Shown: positions 17,017-27,385, numbered from the stretch's first letter. The stretch: DNA of 64,000 bases from Phenylobacterium conjunctum (GCF_042679085.1 NZ_JBHTLQ010000019.1:4358-68357), one strand, 5' to 3'. Numbers and translations: made by a program. The notes: generated from the letters alone by a model not told the origin.

Positions 17017-17795
17017 TGACCAAGCGAGCGATGAAGCGGCATCTGCGCGAAGGCGCTTTCGATGCGAGCCAGTTCGAGGATGACGGTAAAATCCGTCGCC
17101 TTCCGGTCGACCGGGTCTGGTCGCCCTTGGGCCACAGCGGCCCACACCATCACAACGATGAGCGGGACCAGGGCTATCTGAAGACCATCAAGGCCAAGTC
17201 CCCCGGCCAGCAGGCGCTGATCGAGGCCATCGACGCCAAGAACCTGGTCATGGCCCTCGGCCCGGCCGGCACCGGCAAGACCTACTTGGCCATCGCCAAG
17301 GCGGTGGAGGCCCTGGAGGCCGGCCGGGTCGGGCGCATCGTCCTGTCGCGCCCCGCGGTCGAGGCGGGCGAATCCATCGGCTTCCTGCCCGGCGAAATGG
17401 AGGACAAGCTCGCCCCCTATCTGCGGCCGCTCTACGACGCCCTGTCGGACCGGCTGTCCATGAAGCGGGTTCGGGCCCTGATGGCCGAGGGCGCCATCGA
17501 GATCGCGCCGGTCGGCTTCATGCGCGGTCGCACCCTCAACAACGCCTTCGTGGTGATCGATGAAGCGCAGAACTGCACCTACACCCAGCTGAAGATGCTG
17601 CTGACCCGGCTGGGCTGGCACTCGACCATGGTGGTGACGGGCGACCCGAACCAGTCGGACCTGCTGCCGGAATTGTCCGGCCTGGGGCCGGTGGCCGAGA
17701 AGCTGGAGGCGGTGGGCAATATCGCCGTCGTGCGGCTGGCCGAGCGCGACATCGTCCGCCATCCGCTGGTCGCCGAAATGCTGGGAGTTCTCTAA
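17016..17795 (+). CDS. phoH: PhoH family P-loop ATPase
   Basis: A 259-residue cytosolic ATPase of the PhoH/YbeZ-like family. Walker A is GPAGTGKT (about residues 82-89) and Walker B VVIDEAQN (about 181-188). The typical SRPAVEAGESIGFLPG, RGRTLNNAF and TGDPNQSDLL segments are all present. The ATG at 17016 is chosen over one four codons upstream because GGAGG lies 5 bp before it. The His/Asp-rich stretch GPHHHNDERDQ near residue 45 is a variable N-terminal region. It is not next to ybeY or corC, so it may be the stand-alone PhoH paralogue rather than the YbeZ of the ybeZ-ybeY operon. A perfect hairpin follows the stop. Confidence 0.93.
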   Translation: MTKRAMKRHLREGAFDASQFEDDGKIRRLPVDRVWSPLGHSGPHHHNDERDQGYLKTIKAKSPGQQALIEAIDAKNLVMALGPAGTGKTYLAIAKAVEALEAGRVGRIVLSRPAVEAGESIGFLPGEMEDKLAPYLRPLYDALSDRLSMKRVRALMAEGAIEIAPVGFMRGRTLNNAFVVIDEAQNCTYTQLKMLLTRLGWHSTMVVTGDPNQSDLLPELSGLGPVAEKLEAVGNIAVVRLAERDIVRHPLVAEMLGVL

Positions 17796-17803
17796 GTCCT
17801 GGC

Positions 17804-17830
17804 GGGGTGGCCCCACCTTGGGGCCACCCC
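17804..17830 (+). terminator. Strong hairpin after phoH
   Basis: GGGGTGGCCCC (17804-17814) pairs perfectly with GGGGCCACCCC (17820-17830) around the loop ACCTT. No T-run follows (AAACTGG), so it may be a Rho-type or processing hairpin rather than a classical intrinsic terminator. Confidence 0.6.
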
Positions 17831-17992
17831 AAACTGGTTGCAACTATTAAGTGTGACGGAGCGTCGCACCCTAACGGATGTTAACCACTCGCGGAAACCT
17901 TGGGTTCACCTTGCAGGAGTTGACCCGCCGTCCACCAGAGTCGCTCCGGGTCGAGGTGGCCGCCCGGGCCACGGACACGCGGGGAACGCACT

Positions 17993-19570
17993 ATGGCTGA
18001 CGACTACGCTCTGGCTCAGCGCCTGGATTTCATGCGCCTGGACAATGAGACCCAGGACACGATCCGCAGTCTCAGGCCCCTGATCCAGAAGGCGATCGGC
18101 CCCGCGCTTGACGACTTCTACGCCCGCGTCCGACAGACGCCCGAGGTCTCGCGCTTCTTCAGCAACCCCAATCATATGGACAGCGCCAAGTCGCGGCAGG
18201 CTTCCCACTGGGGGATCATCGCCGAGGCGAACTATGGCGAAACCTATGCGCGCGGGGTCCGCGCCATCGGCGAGACCCACGCCCGGCTGGGCCTGGAGCC
18301 GCGCTGGTACATCGGCGGCTACGCCCTGGTGGCGGAAAAGCTGATGGAGGCGGTGGTCGCCGAGGCCTTCCCCAAGGCCGGCCTGCAGATGGTCAAGCCA
18401 GGCCAGGGCGCCAAGGCCGCCCGCAAGCTGACCGGCATGATGAAGGCGGTCCTGCTGGACATGGACCTGGCCATTTCGATCTACATCGACACCCTGGAAG
18501 CCCAGCGGCAGAAGGAAGAAGCCGAGCGACGGGCGCTTGAGGAGTCCCAGGCCCAAGCCATGGACGCCATGGCCAAGGCGCTGGACAGCCTGCGCCAAGG
18601 CGACCTCACCCACCGCATTCGGGACATGCCTGGCCAGTTCGACAAGCTGCGCAACGACTACAACGGCGCCCTGGACACTCTGCAGGACGCCCTGAGCGCC
18701 ATTTCCCAAGCCACTAGCGAGATTCGCGCTGGCACGTCGGACATCAGTCACGCCTCGGACGACCTGTCCCGGCGCACGGAGACCCAGGCCGCCAGCCTGG
18801 AGGAGACCGCTGCGGCGCTCGACCTGCTGACCACGGCGGTGAAGCGGTCTTCCGACGGTGCGCGCCAAGCGGCGACCGTGGTGGCCAGCGCCCGCAACGA
18901 GGCTCGCCACTCCGGCGAGATCGTCGAGAGCGCGGTCAAGGCCATGGAGCAGATCGAGGAATCTTCCGGCCAGATCGGCCAGATCATCGGGGTGATCGAC
19001 GAGATCGCCTTCCAGACCAACCTGCTGGCCTTGAACGCCGGCGTGGAAGCGGCCCGGGCCGGCGACGCCGGCAAGGGCTTCGCGGTCGTGGCTTCGGAAG
19101 TGCGGGCGCTTGCCCAGCGCTCCGCCGAAGCCGCCAAGGAGATCAAGGACCTGATCTCAGAGAGCGGCCAGCGTGTGTCGGAGGGCGTGGGGCTGGTGGG
19201 CGACACCGGCAAGGCGCTGTCGCAGATCGTGGAGCGGATCGGCGAGATCGACGGCCTGATGACCGACATCTCGCGCTCGACCGACGAACAGGCCACCGGC
19301 CTTACCGAGATCAACACCGCCATCAACCAGCTCGACCAGGTCACCCAGCAGAACGCCGCCATGGTGGAGGAAGCGACCGCGGCGACCCATTCGCTGGAAA
19401 CCCAGTCCGGCGAGCTTGAGGGCCAGTTGGGCCGCTTCTCCCTGGGCGGCGGCAGCCGAGCTCCGGCCCGCCCGGCGCCGCGCCCGCAAGCCCGCCCCGC
19501 GGCCCGCATGGCCGTCGGCGGGGCTCGTCCGGCGCCCGCGCCATCGGCGGACACCTGGGAAGAGTTCTAA
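17993..19570 (+). CDS. Globin-coupled methyl-accepting chemotaxis protein
   Basis: A 525-residue soluble chemoreceptor. Residues 1 to about 165 form a protoglobin-type sensor: RAIGETHARLGLEPRWYIGGY carries the likely proximal haem ligand His96. A short HAMP-like or coiled segment follows (LDSLRQGDLTHRIRDMPGQF), then the MCP signalling domain with the conserved hairpin tip (EIAFQTNLLALNAGVEAARA) near residues 337-356. No transmembrane segment is present. The extreme C-terminus after a Pro/Ala/Arg-rich linker is DTWEEF, which fits the WxxF pentapeptide tether for CheR/CheB. It is thus a probable aerotaxis or gas receptor of the HemAT type. The upstream 197 bp hold no gene. It converges on the DHA2 exporter with 3 bp between stops. 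Confidence 0.93.
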   Translation: MADDYALAQRLDFMRLDNETQDTIRSLRPLIQKAIGPALDDFYARVRQTPEVSRFFSNPNHMDSAKSRQASHWGIIAEANYGETYARGVRAIGETHARLGLEPRWYIGGYALVAEKLMEAVVAEAFPKAGLQMVKPGQGAKAARKLTGMMKAVLLDMDLAISIYIDTLEAQRQKEEAERRALEESQAQAMDAMAKALDSLRQGDLTHRIRDMPGQFDKLRNDYNGALDTLQDALSAISQATSEIRAGTSDISHASDDLSRRTETQAASLEETAAALDLLTTAVKRSSDGARQAATVVASARNEARHSGEIVESAVKAMEQIEESSGQIGQIIGVIDEIAFQTNLLALNAGVEAARAGDAGKGFAVVASEVRALAQRSAEAAKEIKDLISESGQRVSEGVGLVGDTGKALSQIVERIGEIDGLMTDISRSTDEQATGLTEINTAINQLDQVTQQNAAMVEEATAATHSLETQSGELEGQLGRFSLGGGSRAPARPAPRPQARPAARMAVGGARPAPAPSADTWEEF

Positions 19571-19573
19571 GCC

Positions 19574-21106
19574 TTAATCATGAGACGCCGCCGCCTGGGG
19601 CGAGGCCATAGGTGGCAAGGGCGGCGCGGGCTTCAGGAATAGGATCAGCAGGATCAGCAGGGTGGTGCCCAGGGCCATCCAGGCGAAGACGGCGTCATAG
19701 GCCGCCATCGTGCCCTGCCGCGTCGCCTCGGCGTTCAGCATCGCCATGCCCGCAGGGGTCGAAGGATTGGCCAGGGCCGGCAGGCCCTGCACCACCGGAT
19801 CTGAGGCGTCGACCCGCGCGGCGATGTTGGCGTGCGCCACCCCGGCCCGGTTGATCAGGGCCGCCTGCATCAGCGAGATCCCCAGGCTCGAGCCCAGGCT
19901 GCGCATCATGGTGGCCACGATGGTGCCTTCCACCCGGTGGATCGGCGAGAGGGTCGCATAGGCCAGGGTGTTCAAAGGCGCGAACAGCAGGCCGGTGCCG
20001 ATCCCCTGATAGAAGCCGGCGATGATGATCGGCGTGTCGGTCATGGTCAGGTCGAACCTGGCCATCATCGCGAGCGCCATAACCGATATGGCCACGCCGG
20101 CGACCAGCACCCGCTTAGGCCCCGCCTTTCGCACCAGGAAGGGGATGGCCAGGAAGGCGATGAGGGAGCCCACCCCGCGGCTCATGCTGGCGACCCCGCT
20201 CTGCAGGGCCGAGTAGCCGAGCAGGTTCTGCATGAAGGACGGGATGAGGGCGCTGGTCGAGAACAGCAGCATGCCGACGAAGAAGCCGAACATGGTGGTG
20301 CCCAGGAAGTTGCCGTCCTTGGCCAGGTCCCGGTGGAAGAAGGGATGCTCGGCGGTGATGGTCTGAGTGACGAACACCCACAAGCCCGCCGCGGCGAAGG
20401 CGGCCTCGGTCCAGATCTCGACGGACTCGAACCAGTCCTGACTGGGTCCCCGGTCAATCATCAGCTGGAAGGCGCCGATGAACAGCGCCAGCCCCCCGAA
20501 GCCCACAAAGTCGAAGGGTCTCTCCTTGCCCCCTCCGTCGTCGTCCATGAAGGTCTGGATGCCCAGATAGGCCAGGATGCCGATGGGCAGGTTGATGTAG
20601 AACACCCAGCGCCAGGACAGGCTCTCGGTCAGCCACCCGCCCAGCGAGGGGCCAAGGATCGGCCCCAGGATCACCGCCGAACTCCACAGGCTCATCACCC
20701 GGGGCACCATCTGCGGCGGATAGAGGTCCAGCATCACGGCCTGGGACAGGGGCATGAGCGAGGCCCCGGCGATCCCCTGCAGCAGGCGGAACAGCACGAT
20801 CTCCGGCAGGCTGGTCGCGATGCCGCACAGGACCGAGGTCAGGGTGAAGCCGCCGATGGAGATCAGGAACAGCTTCTTGCGGCCGATCTTCATCGACAGC
20901 CAGCCCGACAGGGGCGTCATGATCGCCGAGGCGATGATGTAGGAGGTCAGCACCCAGGTGATCTGGTCGGCGGCGGCCGACACGCTGCCTTGGATATGCG
21001 GCAGGGCCACGTTGGCGATGGTGGAGTCCAACGTGTTCATCAACGTGGCCAGCATCAGGGCCCCGGTGATCGGAATCCGGTTGGCGATATCCTTCGCCGA
21101 CGCCAT
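19574..21106 (-). CDS. DHA2-family MFS drug exporter
   Basis: A 510-residue membrane protein with 14 predicted hydrophobic segments, the 14-TM DHA2 (EmrB/QacA) layout. Family motifs are seen: LDSTIANVALPHIQG in TM1, the loop motif GWLSMKIGRKKLF, and motif C-like GPILGPSLGGWL in TM5. It would export drugs or metabolites in exchange for protons. No EmrA-like membrane fusion gene is adjacent in this window. The C-terminal tail is short and Pro-rich (KPAPPLPPMASPQAA). Confidence 0.92.
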   Translation of the reverse strand: MASAKDIANRIPITGALMLATLMNTLDSTIANVALPHIQGSVSAAADQITWVLTSYIIASAIMTPLSGWLSMKIGRKKLFLISIGGFTLTSVLCGIATSLPEIVLFRLLQGIAGASLMPLSQAVMLDLYPPQMVPRVMSLWSSAVILGPILGPSLGGWLTESLSWRWVFYINLPIGILAYLGIQTFMDDDGGGKERPFDFVGFGGLALFIGAFQLMIDRGPSQDWFESVEIWTEAAFAAAGLWVFVTQTITAEHPFFHRDLAKDGNFLGTTMFGFFVGMLLFSTSALIPSFMQNLLGYSALQSGVASMSRGVGSLIAFLAIPFLVRKAGPKRVLVAGVAISVMALAMMARFDLTMTDTPIIIAGFYQGIGTGLLFAPLNTLAYATLSPIHRVEGTIVATMMRSLGSSLGISLMQAALINRAGVAHANIAARVDASDPVVQGLPALANPSTPAGMAMLNAEATRQGTMAAYDAVFAWMALGTTLLILLILFLKPAPPLPPMASPQAAASHD

Positions 21107-21209
21107 GCGAGCCCCTCCCCAGAGCAGCTCCTCCCCAAGAGCTTGGGAACCGCTCTAGCGCCTAAAGCCGGTCAGGACCAAGCCGCAACTTGGTCCCGGC
21201 CGGCCCGGA

Positions 21210-21416
21210 TCAGGGCAGATCCTCGGCGAGGATGGCCATCTCGAACATGAAGGAGCCGTCTTCGTCCTCGTCCTCGAAGACGACGCCGATGAACTCTTCG
21301 CTGATATAGACCTCAGCGGAGTCCTTTTGCTTGGGACGCGGGACAAGGGTGATCCGCGCGTTGGCGAAGGTGCCCCGCAGGTGGCCTTCGATCTTGCGGA
21401 TGGTCTTTTCGTCCAC
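21210..21416 (-). CDS. DUF3126 family protein
   Basis: A 68-residue protein matching by pattern the small alphaproteobacterial family DUF3126: KIEGHLRGTF at the N-terminus, then DSAEVYISEEFIGVVFEDEDEDGS and FEMAILAEDLP. It begins at GTG 21416, with GAGGAG about 8 bp upstream; a longer frame reading through to 21551 has no resemblance and is not used. The acidic turn EDEDEDGS is the most polar part. Function unknown. It is divergent from the acyl-CoA ligase gene. Confidence 0.85.
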   Translation of the reverse strand: MDEKTIRKIEGHLRGTFANARITLVPRPKQKDSAEVYISEEFIGVVFEDEDEDGSFMFEMAILAEDLP

Positions 21417-21564
21417 GGTCGCGCTCCTCGGCGATTCAACAGGCGCGGACCCTACATCGCTTTCGGAAACCGAGGAACGGCGCCGCGCACGAAAAGCTGG
21501 GGACGCGGCGCCCAGGCCGCGCGCCTGGACCCGCGAAGGCGCCCGTTGCAATCGCCTCTAAACA

Positions 21565-21577
21565 TCAATTTAATTGA
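21565..21577. promoter_or_regulatory. Palindromic operator TCAATTTAATTGA, acyl-CoA ligase promoter
   Basis: A perfect 13-bp palindrome, TCAATT-T-AATTGA, 62 bp before the acyl-CoA ligase ATG and set in otherwise GC-rich DNA. Related 13-mers occur at 24422 and 25051 upstream of the VOC/MarR genes and the TonB receptor. It is a likely target of the MarR protein at 24528. The following ACA makes a TTGACA overlapping the right arm. Confidence 0.6.
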
Positions 21578-21638
21578 CAACAATGAACCGCGAACCACGG
21601 CGATGACGCCGGGACCGTTGGTCTTAGGGAGTTGAACC

Positions 21639-23177
<1,539 letters not shown>

Positions 23178-23190
23178 ACGGCCCCGCTCG

Positions 23191-23829
23191 TCAGCGGCCC
23201 GTGTCGAGGAAGTCGCGCCCCACCGCGCCGTTGTCGGGCGCCGCGATCTCGACGATGCGGTCCTCGATGTCGTCAAACTCCAGGCCGAGCGCCCGGTTCA
23301 TGATCGCGTGCATCACATAGAGGGTGGTGATGTAGGTCAGCTCCAGGATCTCCTCGTCGCTGAGGAAGGTCTTGAGCTTGTCCATCACCGGCTGGGGCGT
23401 GCGGCCATGCTGGCTGCTCAGGCAGTCGGCATAGGCCAGCACCGCCCGCTCGTTCTCGGTGTAGCAGTCGGCCACCTGCCAGTGGGGAATGGCGGCGATC
23501 CGCTCTTCGGACACGCCCAGGCCGCGCAGGGACTTGCAGTGCTGCGAGTAGCCGAACTGGGTCTCCATGGTCCAGCTGACCCGGGTCTGGCCGAGTTCGC
23601 GCAGCACCGGGTCCAACTTGCGCTTGGGATCGCGGTAGTAAGCGAAGCCCTGGACGGCGTGGTGCAGGGCGTCGGGGGAGCCCGCGAACACCGTCCACCA
23701 GTTCCCCGGCGTGCCCGTGGCGGTGCCCGGCTCGGCCACCGGATCACGGTCGCCGAACAGCAGGTTGTACATCCGCAGGCCGGTGCCCTGGTCGACCTCG
23801 GCGCGGGGGATCTGGCGAAGGCGCGGCAT
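23191..23829 (-). CDS. Carboxymuconolactone decarboxylase-family protein
   Basis: A 212-residue helical protein of the CMD/AhpD-like superfamily. The core motif region reads WTMETQFGYSQHCKSLRGLG, followed by ERAVLAYADCLS and EEILELTYITTLYVMHAIMNRALGLE. The usual CxxC redox pair is reduced to one Cys in SQHC, so a peroxidase role of AhpD type is unlikely. Similar proteins sit in aromatic- or terpenoid-degradation clusters. It ends 13 bp from the stop of the acyl-CoA ligase (convergent) and is downstream of the VOC gene with 3 bp between, so the two form an operon. Confidence 0.88.
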   Translation of the reverse strand: MPRLRQIPRAEVDQGTGLRMYNLLFGDRDPVAEPGTATGTPGNWWTVFAGSPDALHHAVQGFAYYRDPKRKLDPVLRELGQTRVSWTMETQFGYSQHCKSLRGLGVSEERIAAIPHWQVADCYTENERAVLAYADCLSSQHGRTPQPVMDKLKTFLSDEEILELTYITTLYVMHAIMNRALGLEFDDIEDRIVEIAAPDNGAVGRDFLDTGR

Positions 23830-23832
23830 GGT

Positions 23833-24354
23833 TCAGACCTCCACCGTCGCGCCCATCGGCGCGTGCTTGACGTCCGCCGGACCCAGCTCGCGGGTGTTGG
23901 CGGCGAACTCCAGCATGATGCCGTTGGGGTCGGTGAAATAGACCGAGCGGACGAAGACGCCGTTGTGCATCTCGGCGGCGACGCCGGAGGCGCTATCGTC
24001 ATGATTGACCACGATAGGCATATGGTCGACCCCCGCCGCCTCCAGGCGCTTCAGGCAGGCCGAAAGCTCACCCTCCGGCACATCGAAGGCCAGGTGGTTC
24101 ATCGAGCCGACCGCGCTCTTGGAGTCCTGCGGGAACTTGCGCACCGACGCGATGCCCGGCGCCGCGGCCGGGGTCTCCGGCCACCAGAAGAAGGCGACGG
24201 CGGCGCCGCCGGCGTCAAAGAAGAAGTGCTGGCCGCCGTCCGGCAGGGCGATGGTCTTGATGAGGGGCATGTCGAGCACCTCGGTGTAGAACTTCACCGT
24301 CTCCTGCATGTCCCGACAGACCAGGGCGATATGATTGATTCCGGTGGTGCGCAT
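23833..24354 (-). CDS. VOC/glyoxalase-fold ring-cleavage dioxygenase-like protein
   Basis: A 173-residue vicinal-oxygen-chelate protein with two beta-alpha-beta-beta-beta modules. The first starts GINHIALVCRDM; the second includes MNHLAFDVPEGEL and SVYFTDPNGIMLEFAAN. Candidate metal ligands are His in INHIAL and MNHLAF and Glu in MLEFAA, the dioxygenase/glyoxalase-type triad. The start at 24354 has GAGGA upstream; an in-frame extension of 15 residues is not used. It is divergent from the MarR regulator and probably acts in the same catabolic route with the CMD-family gene. Confidence 0.88.
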   Translation of the reverse strand: MRTTGINHIALVCRDMQETVKFYTEVLDMPLIKTIALPDGGQHFFFDAGGAAVAFFWWPETPAAAPGIASVRKFPQDSKSAVGSMNHLAFDVPEGELSACLKRLEAAGVDHMPIVVNHDDSASGVAAEMHNGVFVRSVYFTDPNGIMLEFAANTRELGPADVKHAPMGATVEV

Positions 24355-24421
24355 CGTGTCCTCATGGCCGGCAGCCGGGCGATCAGCTGTGGGCGGCAAA
24401 TTACGGCCTCGCCCATTTTCG

Positions 24422-24434
24422 TCAACTAAACTGA
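24422..24434. promoter_or_regulatory. Operator-like half-conserved palindrome, VOC/MarR promoter
   Basis: TCAACTAAACTGA matches the palindrome at 21565 in 10 of 13 positions with the ends conserved. It lies 68 bp from the VOC start and 94 bp from the MarR start, in an AT-rich stretch, and could serve both divergent promoters. Confidence 0.45.
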
Positions 24435-24527
24435 TAAAATTACCCCTACGGACACCAATCTTGGCGCCATTGTCGGCGCGGGCGAAACTATGATTTGCCG
24501 CTTTTCCGATTCCAGGGACGTTCCCGC

Positions 24528-24983
24528 ATGCAAGGCGCTGAAAGCCTTATCGTTCCTTTGCTCCAGGCCTTCTTCTGGTTCGATGACGGGCTGCAGACAT
24601 TTCTGCAATCGCGCGGCTGGGATGAGGTGACCCGCTCCCAGTCGATGATCATGGCCAATGTGGTGATCGGCGTGCACAAGCCCTCGGACATCGCCCGCAA
24701 TCTGGGGATCAGCCGCCAAGCGGTGCACACCACGATCAACCAGATGATCGCCATGGGCATGCTCGAACTGCGCGACGACAAGCACGACCAGCGGGCCAAG
24801 GTGGTGGTGGTCAGCGAGAAGGGCCGCGCCATGGGTCGGGACGCCGACCTGGCCATGGCGGCGATGAGCGCCGAGCTGCGCCGCCGGATCGGGTCGCGAA
24901 ATGTCGATAATCTGATCAAGGCCTTCGCCCAGGACTGGGGAACGCCGATGACCCACTGGCCCGCCAAAGGCGACGCGGACTGA
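24528..24983 (+). CDS. MarR-family transcriptional regulator
   Basis: A 151-residue winged-helix protein. The recognition region reads SDIARNLGISRQAVHTTINQM (about residues 57-77), and the wing DDKHDQRAKVVVVSEKG follows, both as in MarR proteins. The N-terminal WFDDGLQTFLQSRGW helix and C-terminal helices would form the dimer. Start at ATG 24528 with AGGGA nine bases before it. It is divergent from the VOC/CMD operon and precedes the TonB receptor, and a shared palindrome at three promoters around it suggests that it controls the whole 21.5-27.3 kb cluster, with an acid or its CoA ester as a possible inducer (inference). Confidence 0.9.
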   Translation: MQGAESLIVPLLQAFFWFDDGLQTFLQSRGWDEVTRSQSMIMANVVIGVHKPSDIARNLGISRQAVHTTINQMIAMGMLELRDDKHDQRAKVVVVSEKGRAMGRDADLAMAAMSAELRRRIGSRNVDNLIKAFAQDWGTPMTHWPAKGDAD

Positions 24984-25050
24984 TGGGCCATGACTGCGGC
25001 GACGTCGCCACGACCGTCATGGAAATTGACATAATTTTCCGCGAACATCG

Positions 25051-25063
25051 TCATTTAAATTGA
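25051..25063. promoter_or_regulatory. Operator-like palindrome, TonB receptor promoter
   Basis: TCATTTAAATTGA matches the 21565 palindrome in 11 of 13 positions and lies 73 bp before the TonB receptor ATG. A second AATTGACATAATT sequence occurs 25 bp further upstream. Confidence 0.5.
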
Positions 25064-25073
25064 CATAGATCAA
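25060..25073. promoter_or_regulatory. FNR/FixK-like box, TonB receptor promoter
   Basis: TTGACATAGATCAA fits the TTGAY-N4-RTCAA pattern of FNR/FixK-type regulators with C in place of T at position 5. It overlaps the right arm of the MarR-type operator, so oxygen status and inducer could compete at this promoter. Confidence 0.45.
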
Positions 25074-25135
25074 CCTCCCGCCATCCTTGAGACAACAGCC
25101 CCAGGGCTGAAGGACACACTCGGGGAGGGACTGCC

Positions 25136-27328
25136 ATGCGCCTTTCGGCGAAACATCGACTGCTTGCGTCTGCGGGGGCATTGATCCTTGCAGCCACCGC
25201 CGCACCGGCCTGGGCCGCTGCGGATACGGACACCACCGTCGGCGAGGTGGTGGTCACCGCCCAGAAGCGCGAACAGAACCTGCAGGACGTGCCGGCCGCG
25301 GTCTCGGCCTTTGGCGAGAGCCAGCTCCAGGCCCAGTCGGTCGGCAGCCTGACCGACCTGTCGGCCAAGTCGCCGAATGTGGTGCTGGCCCCGGTGGGCG
25401 CCTACCCCTACGCCTCGGCCTTCTACATCCGCGGCCTAGGCTTCGCCGACGTGGAATCCACCTTCGAGCCCTCGGTCGGGGTCGAGTTGAACGGCGTCTA
25501 CCTGGCCCGCAACAGCGGCGCCTTGCAGGACATGTTCGACATCGCCTCGGTTGAAATCCTGCGCGGGCCGCAAGGCACCCTCTATGGCCGCAACACCATC
25601 GGCGGCGTGGTCAGCGTCAAGACCAAGCGCGCCGCGCCGGGCCAGGCGTTCGGTGGCCAGGTCCAGGGCACGCTAGGCGACAATGGACGCCAGGAAGCCC
25701 GGGTCGGCCTGGATCTTCCGGTGCACGAGACGGTCGGCCTGCGCCTGTCGGGGCTCTACAAGTCCTACAAGGGCTATAACCACAACCTGACCACCGGCCG
25801 CCGGGAAGGCGACAATGAGGTGCTGTCCGGTCGCGCGACCCTGAGCTTTGAGCCCAATGACCAGTTCGACGCCACCCTGGTCGCCGACTTCGACCACGAG
25901 AAGGGCTCCGGCGCCTCGTTCCGCAACGCCTCCCTGCCCGGCCAGGTCTACTACAACCTGAGCCCGGACACCGGCTCACCGGTGTTCAGCGCCGCCCAGC
26001 GCGCCAAGGCCTCGGACGTCCGCAATGTCTATGGCAACACCCCGGTGGTGGCCAAGATCAACACCTGGGGCCTGGCCCTGACCATGAACTACGACACCGC
26101 GCTCGGGACCCTGACCTCGGTCACCGGCTACCGTGAGTTCGAGGACACGGTGCAGAGCGACTATGACGGCACCGCGGTGAACTTCTTCCTGGCCTTGCGC
26201 GAGCAGACCCACCAGCAGTTCAGCCAGGAACTGCGGCTGGGCGGCGAGGTCGGCAAGGTCACCTATGTGGTCGGCGCCTACTACCTCAATCAGAGCTATG
26301 ACATCACCAACACCCAGAGCGGCCTGATCTACAGCGGCGCGCGGGTGGCCCAGGTGGCGAGCCAGGAAAACGCCGGCTGGGCGCTGTTCGGCCAGTTCGA
26401 CTGGGCCGCGACCGAGAAGCTGACCCTGACCGCCGGCGGCCGCTACAGCTTTGAGGAAAAGGAGTTCCGCAACCGGCCCCTGTTCTTCCCGGCCTCGCGG
26501 ACCTACAGTAGCGACTGGGACAACTTCTCCCCGAAGCTGGGCGCGAACTACAAGTTCAGCGACGACCTGATGGCCTACGCCTCCTGGTCGAAGGGCTTCC
26601 GCAGCGGCGGCTATAACGGCCGCGCGGCCTCCTACACCTCCGCCGGCCCGTACGGCGCAGAGACCGTCGACAGCATCGAGGCCGGCCTGAAGATCGACCT
26701 GCTGGAGCGGCGCGTGCGCCTGAACGGGGCGGTGTTCTCGGCCACCTACAAGAACATGCAGACCGGGGCGCAGGGCCTGACCAGCAGCGGCGTCTACGAA
26801 TCCATCGTGACCAACGCCGGCAAGGCCAAGATCGACGGCGCCGAGGCTGAGGCCATCTTGGCCCTGGGCGGCGGCTGGCGGGTCAATGCGAACCTGGCCT
26901 ACCTGGACGCGCGGTTCGACAAGAACTTCACCGACCTGACCAGCGACGGGATCAACAACCCGACCAACAACGCTGACCTGCCGATGATCTATGCGCCGGA
27001 ATGGTCGGGGAGCTTCGGGGTCACCTACGAAACTGAAACCCCGTACGGCCAGCTCACCGCCAACGCCAACGCCGTCTACACTGACGACATGTACACCAGC
27101 GGCGGGGTCATCAACCGGACCTCGAACGTCCAGGTCCGTCCGGCCAACACCCTCTATGACGCCACCCTCAGCCTCAGCAATGACGCCGGCTGGCGGATCG
27201 CGGTGTGGGGCAAGAACCTGACCGACGAGGATGTGATCAACAACACCTTCGGCCTGGGCGCCCTGGGCGAGCTGCGGATCTATCAGCCGCCGCGCACCTA
27301 CGGCGTGGAGTTCGGCTACAAATTCTAG
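25136..27328 (+). CDS. TonB-dependent outer-membrane receptor
   Basis: A 730-residue receptor with signal peptide (cleavage after APAWA). The TonB-box-like segment and plug begin with GEVVVTAQKREQNLQDVPAA; the plug continues to about residue 160 and includes EILRGPQGTLYGRNTIGG. The 22-strand barrel follows and ends with an aromatic residue in VEFGYKF, as needed for BAM insertion. The ATG follows GGGGAGGGA. The sequence type is the iron-complex receptor-like group that Caulobacterales and sphingomonads use for carbohydrates and aromatic or terpenoid substrates. Together with the MarR gene and enzymes next to it, it probably imports the cluster's substrate. A perfect terminator closes the unit. 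Confidence 0.94.
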   Translation: MRLSAKHRLLASAGALILAATAAPAWAAADTDTTVGEVVVTAQKREQNLQDVPAAVSAFGESQLQAQSVGSLTDLSAKSPNVVLAPVGAYPYASAFYIRGLGFADVESTFEPSVGVELNGVYLARNSGALQDMFDIASVEILRGPQGTLYGRNTIGGVVSVKTKRAAPGQAFGGQVQGTLGDNGRQEARVGLDLPVHETVGLRLSGLYKSYKGYNHNLTTGRREGDNEVLSGRATLSFEPNDQFDATLVADFDHEKGSGASFRNASLPGQVYYNLSPDTGSPVFSAAQRAKASDVRNVYGNTPVVAKINTWGLALTMNYDTALGTLTSVTGYREFEDTVQSDYDGTAVNFFLALREQTHQQFSQELRLGGEVGKVTYVVGAYYLNQSYDITNTQSGLIYSGARVAQVASQENAGWALFGQFDWAATEKLTLTAGGRYSFEEKEFRNRPLFFPASRTYSSDWDNFSPKLGANYKFSDDLMAYASWSKGFRSGGYNGRAASYTSAGPYGAETVDSIEAGLKIDLLERRVRLNGAVFSATYKNMQTGAQGLTSSGVYESIVTNAGKAKIDGAEAEAILALGGGWRVNANLAYLDARFDKNFTDLTSDGINNPTNNADLPMIYAPEWSGSFGVTYETETPYGQLTANANAVYTDDMYTSGGVINRTSNVQVRPANTLYDATLSLSNDAGWRIAVWGKNLTDEDVINNTFGLGALGELRIYQPPRTYGVEFGYKF

Positions 27329-27358
27329 CCGAGGCCTTGGCCTGGAGAGCGAGGAACA

Positions 27359-27385
27359 CCCCCGGCGTCCGCGCCGGGGGTTTTT
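27359..27385 (+). terminator. Rho-independent terminator of the TonB receptor gene
   Basis: CCCCCGGCG (27359-27367) and CGCCGGGGG (27372-27380) form a perfect 9-bp stem with loop TCCG, followed by TTTTT. Confidence 0.92.

Noticed and set aside
17871..17886. CTAACGGATGTTAACC upstream of the globin chemoreceptor as a CtrA site
   Set aside because: The spacing between the TAA/TTAA parts is six, not seven, and the first half is CTAA, so it does not fit TTAA-N7-TTAA.
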